Source of the DNA: an uncultured Bacteroides sp.
Lineage (GTDB): Bacteria; Bacteroidota; Bacteroidia; Bacteroidales; Bacteroidaceae
Direction of reading: 5' to 3'
NCBI GenBank assembly: GCA_900766195.1
Contig: CAAFUN010000013.1
Coordinates: 1-23,147, forward strand
Length of the DNA: 23,147 nucleotides
The position numbers and the translations under genes are program-made. The stretch's first letter is position 1, and each line of letters opens with the position of its first letter. Shown here piece after piece: positions 23,124 through 23,147 of this stretch. The notes below the pieces were generated by a model, which saw only the letters and a list, made by a program, of their open reading frames with translations, was not told the DNA's origin and ran no database searches.

Positions 23124-23147
23124 ACCCATTTTTACGGGACAGTAATG
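23124..23147. repeat. Right terminal inverted repeat of the IS element
   Basis: Reverse complement of the left end with about 20 of 23 positions matching. Unlike the left end it lacks the perfect inner hairpin. Confidence 0.75.

Larger units (their letters stand above)
21824..23147 (-). mobile_element. IS4-family insertion sequence, complete, 1324 bp
   Basis: The element has one transposase gene and imperfect terminal inverted repeats. The left end reads CATTAGTGTCCCGTTAAAAT from 21824. The right end, read inward from 23147, is CATTACTGTCCCGTAAAAAT. Over the first 20 bases 18 agree. The right repeat stops exactly at the window edge, so the target-site duplication cannot be checked. The element has inserted into the GT9 gene. 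The left end can also fold into a hairpin (GTCCCG 21831-21836 with CGGGAC 21844-21849). Confidence 0.85.

Overview
The window looks like a chromosomal segment of a Bacteroides-type gut anaerobe (Bacteroidota). Three things point there: a SusC-type TonB-dependent receptor beside a secreted polygalacturonase; an anaerobe's 2-oxoacid:ferredoxin oxidoreductase and rubrerythrin; and promoters with the Bacteroides -7 consensus TAnnTTTG, with no clear Shine-Dalgarno sequences. I cannot name the species.

Layout. (1) 1-2220, minus: the N-terminal 740 codons of a SusC-like receptor that runs off the left edge. (2) 2221-3434: a 1.2-kb gap with hairpins, short inverted repeats and a possible decayed reading frame. 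(3) 3435-4838: a secreted GH28 pectin-type hydrolase. (4) 5012-8208: a small TPR protein, then a four-subunit 2-oxoacid:ferredoxin oxidoreductase in the order ferredoxin, alpha, a 61-residue membrane protein, beta, gamma, closed by a terminator. (5) 8383-11275: a putative outer-membrane porin and a membrane-anchored solute-binding-type protein. (6) 11303-13231, minus: glutamine-dependent NAD synthetase. (7) 13383-14397: a PerR-type peroxide regulator and a rubrerythrin with N-terminal rubredoxin domain, closed by a strong terminator. (8) 14536-16865: an ECF sigma factor, an anti-sigma-like membrane protein and two exported proteins of unknown function. (9) 16994-18055: guanine deaminase and a GNAT acetyltransferase. 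(10) 18242-20910: an AAA-type ATPase and a DUF2130 coiled-coil protein with a nuclease-like core. (11) 20911-23147: a glycosyltransferase family 9 gene broken by a complete IS4-family element, plus a hairpin resembling a second IS end.

How the genes work together. The receptor and hydrolase fit uptake and breakdown of a pectic glycan. The oxidoreductase links low-potential ferredoxin to 2-oxoacid/acyl-CoA interconversion, usual in succinate-producing Bacteroides. PerR and rubrerythrin form a peroxide-defence unit. The sigma-factor operon looks like a self-contained envelope-response unit whose last two products are probably its effectors.

Most of the window is ordinary core-type genome. The least explained parts are the ATPase/DUF2130 pair, the small membrane protein inside the oxidoreductase operon, the sigma-factor operon's exported proteins, and the IS-end structures around the broken glycosyltransferase. 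I found no CRISPR array, tRNA or rRNA.
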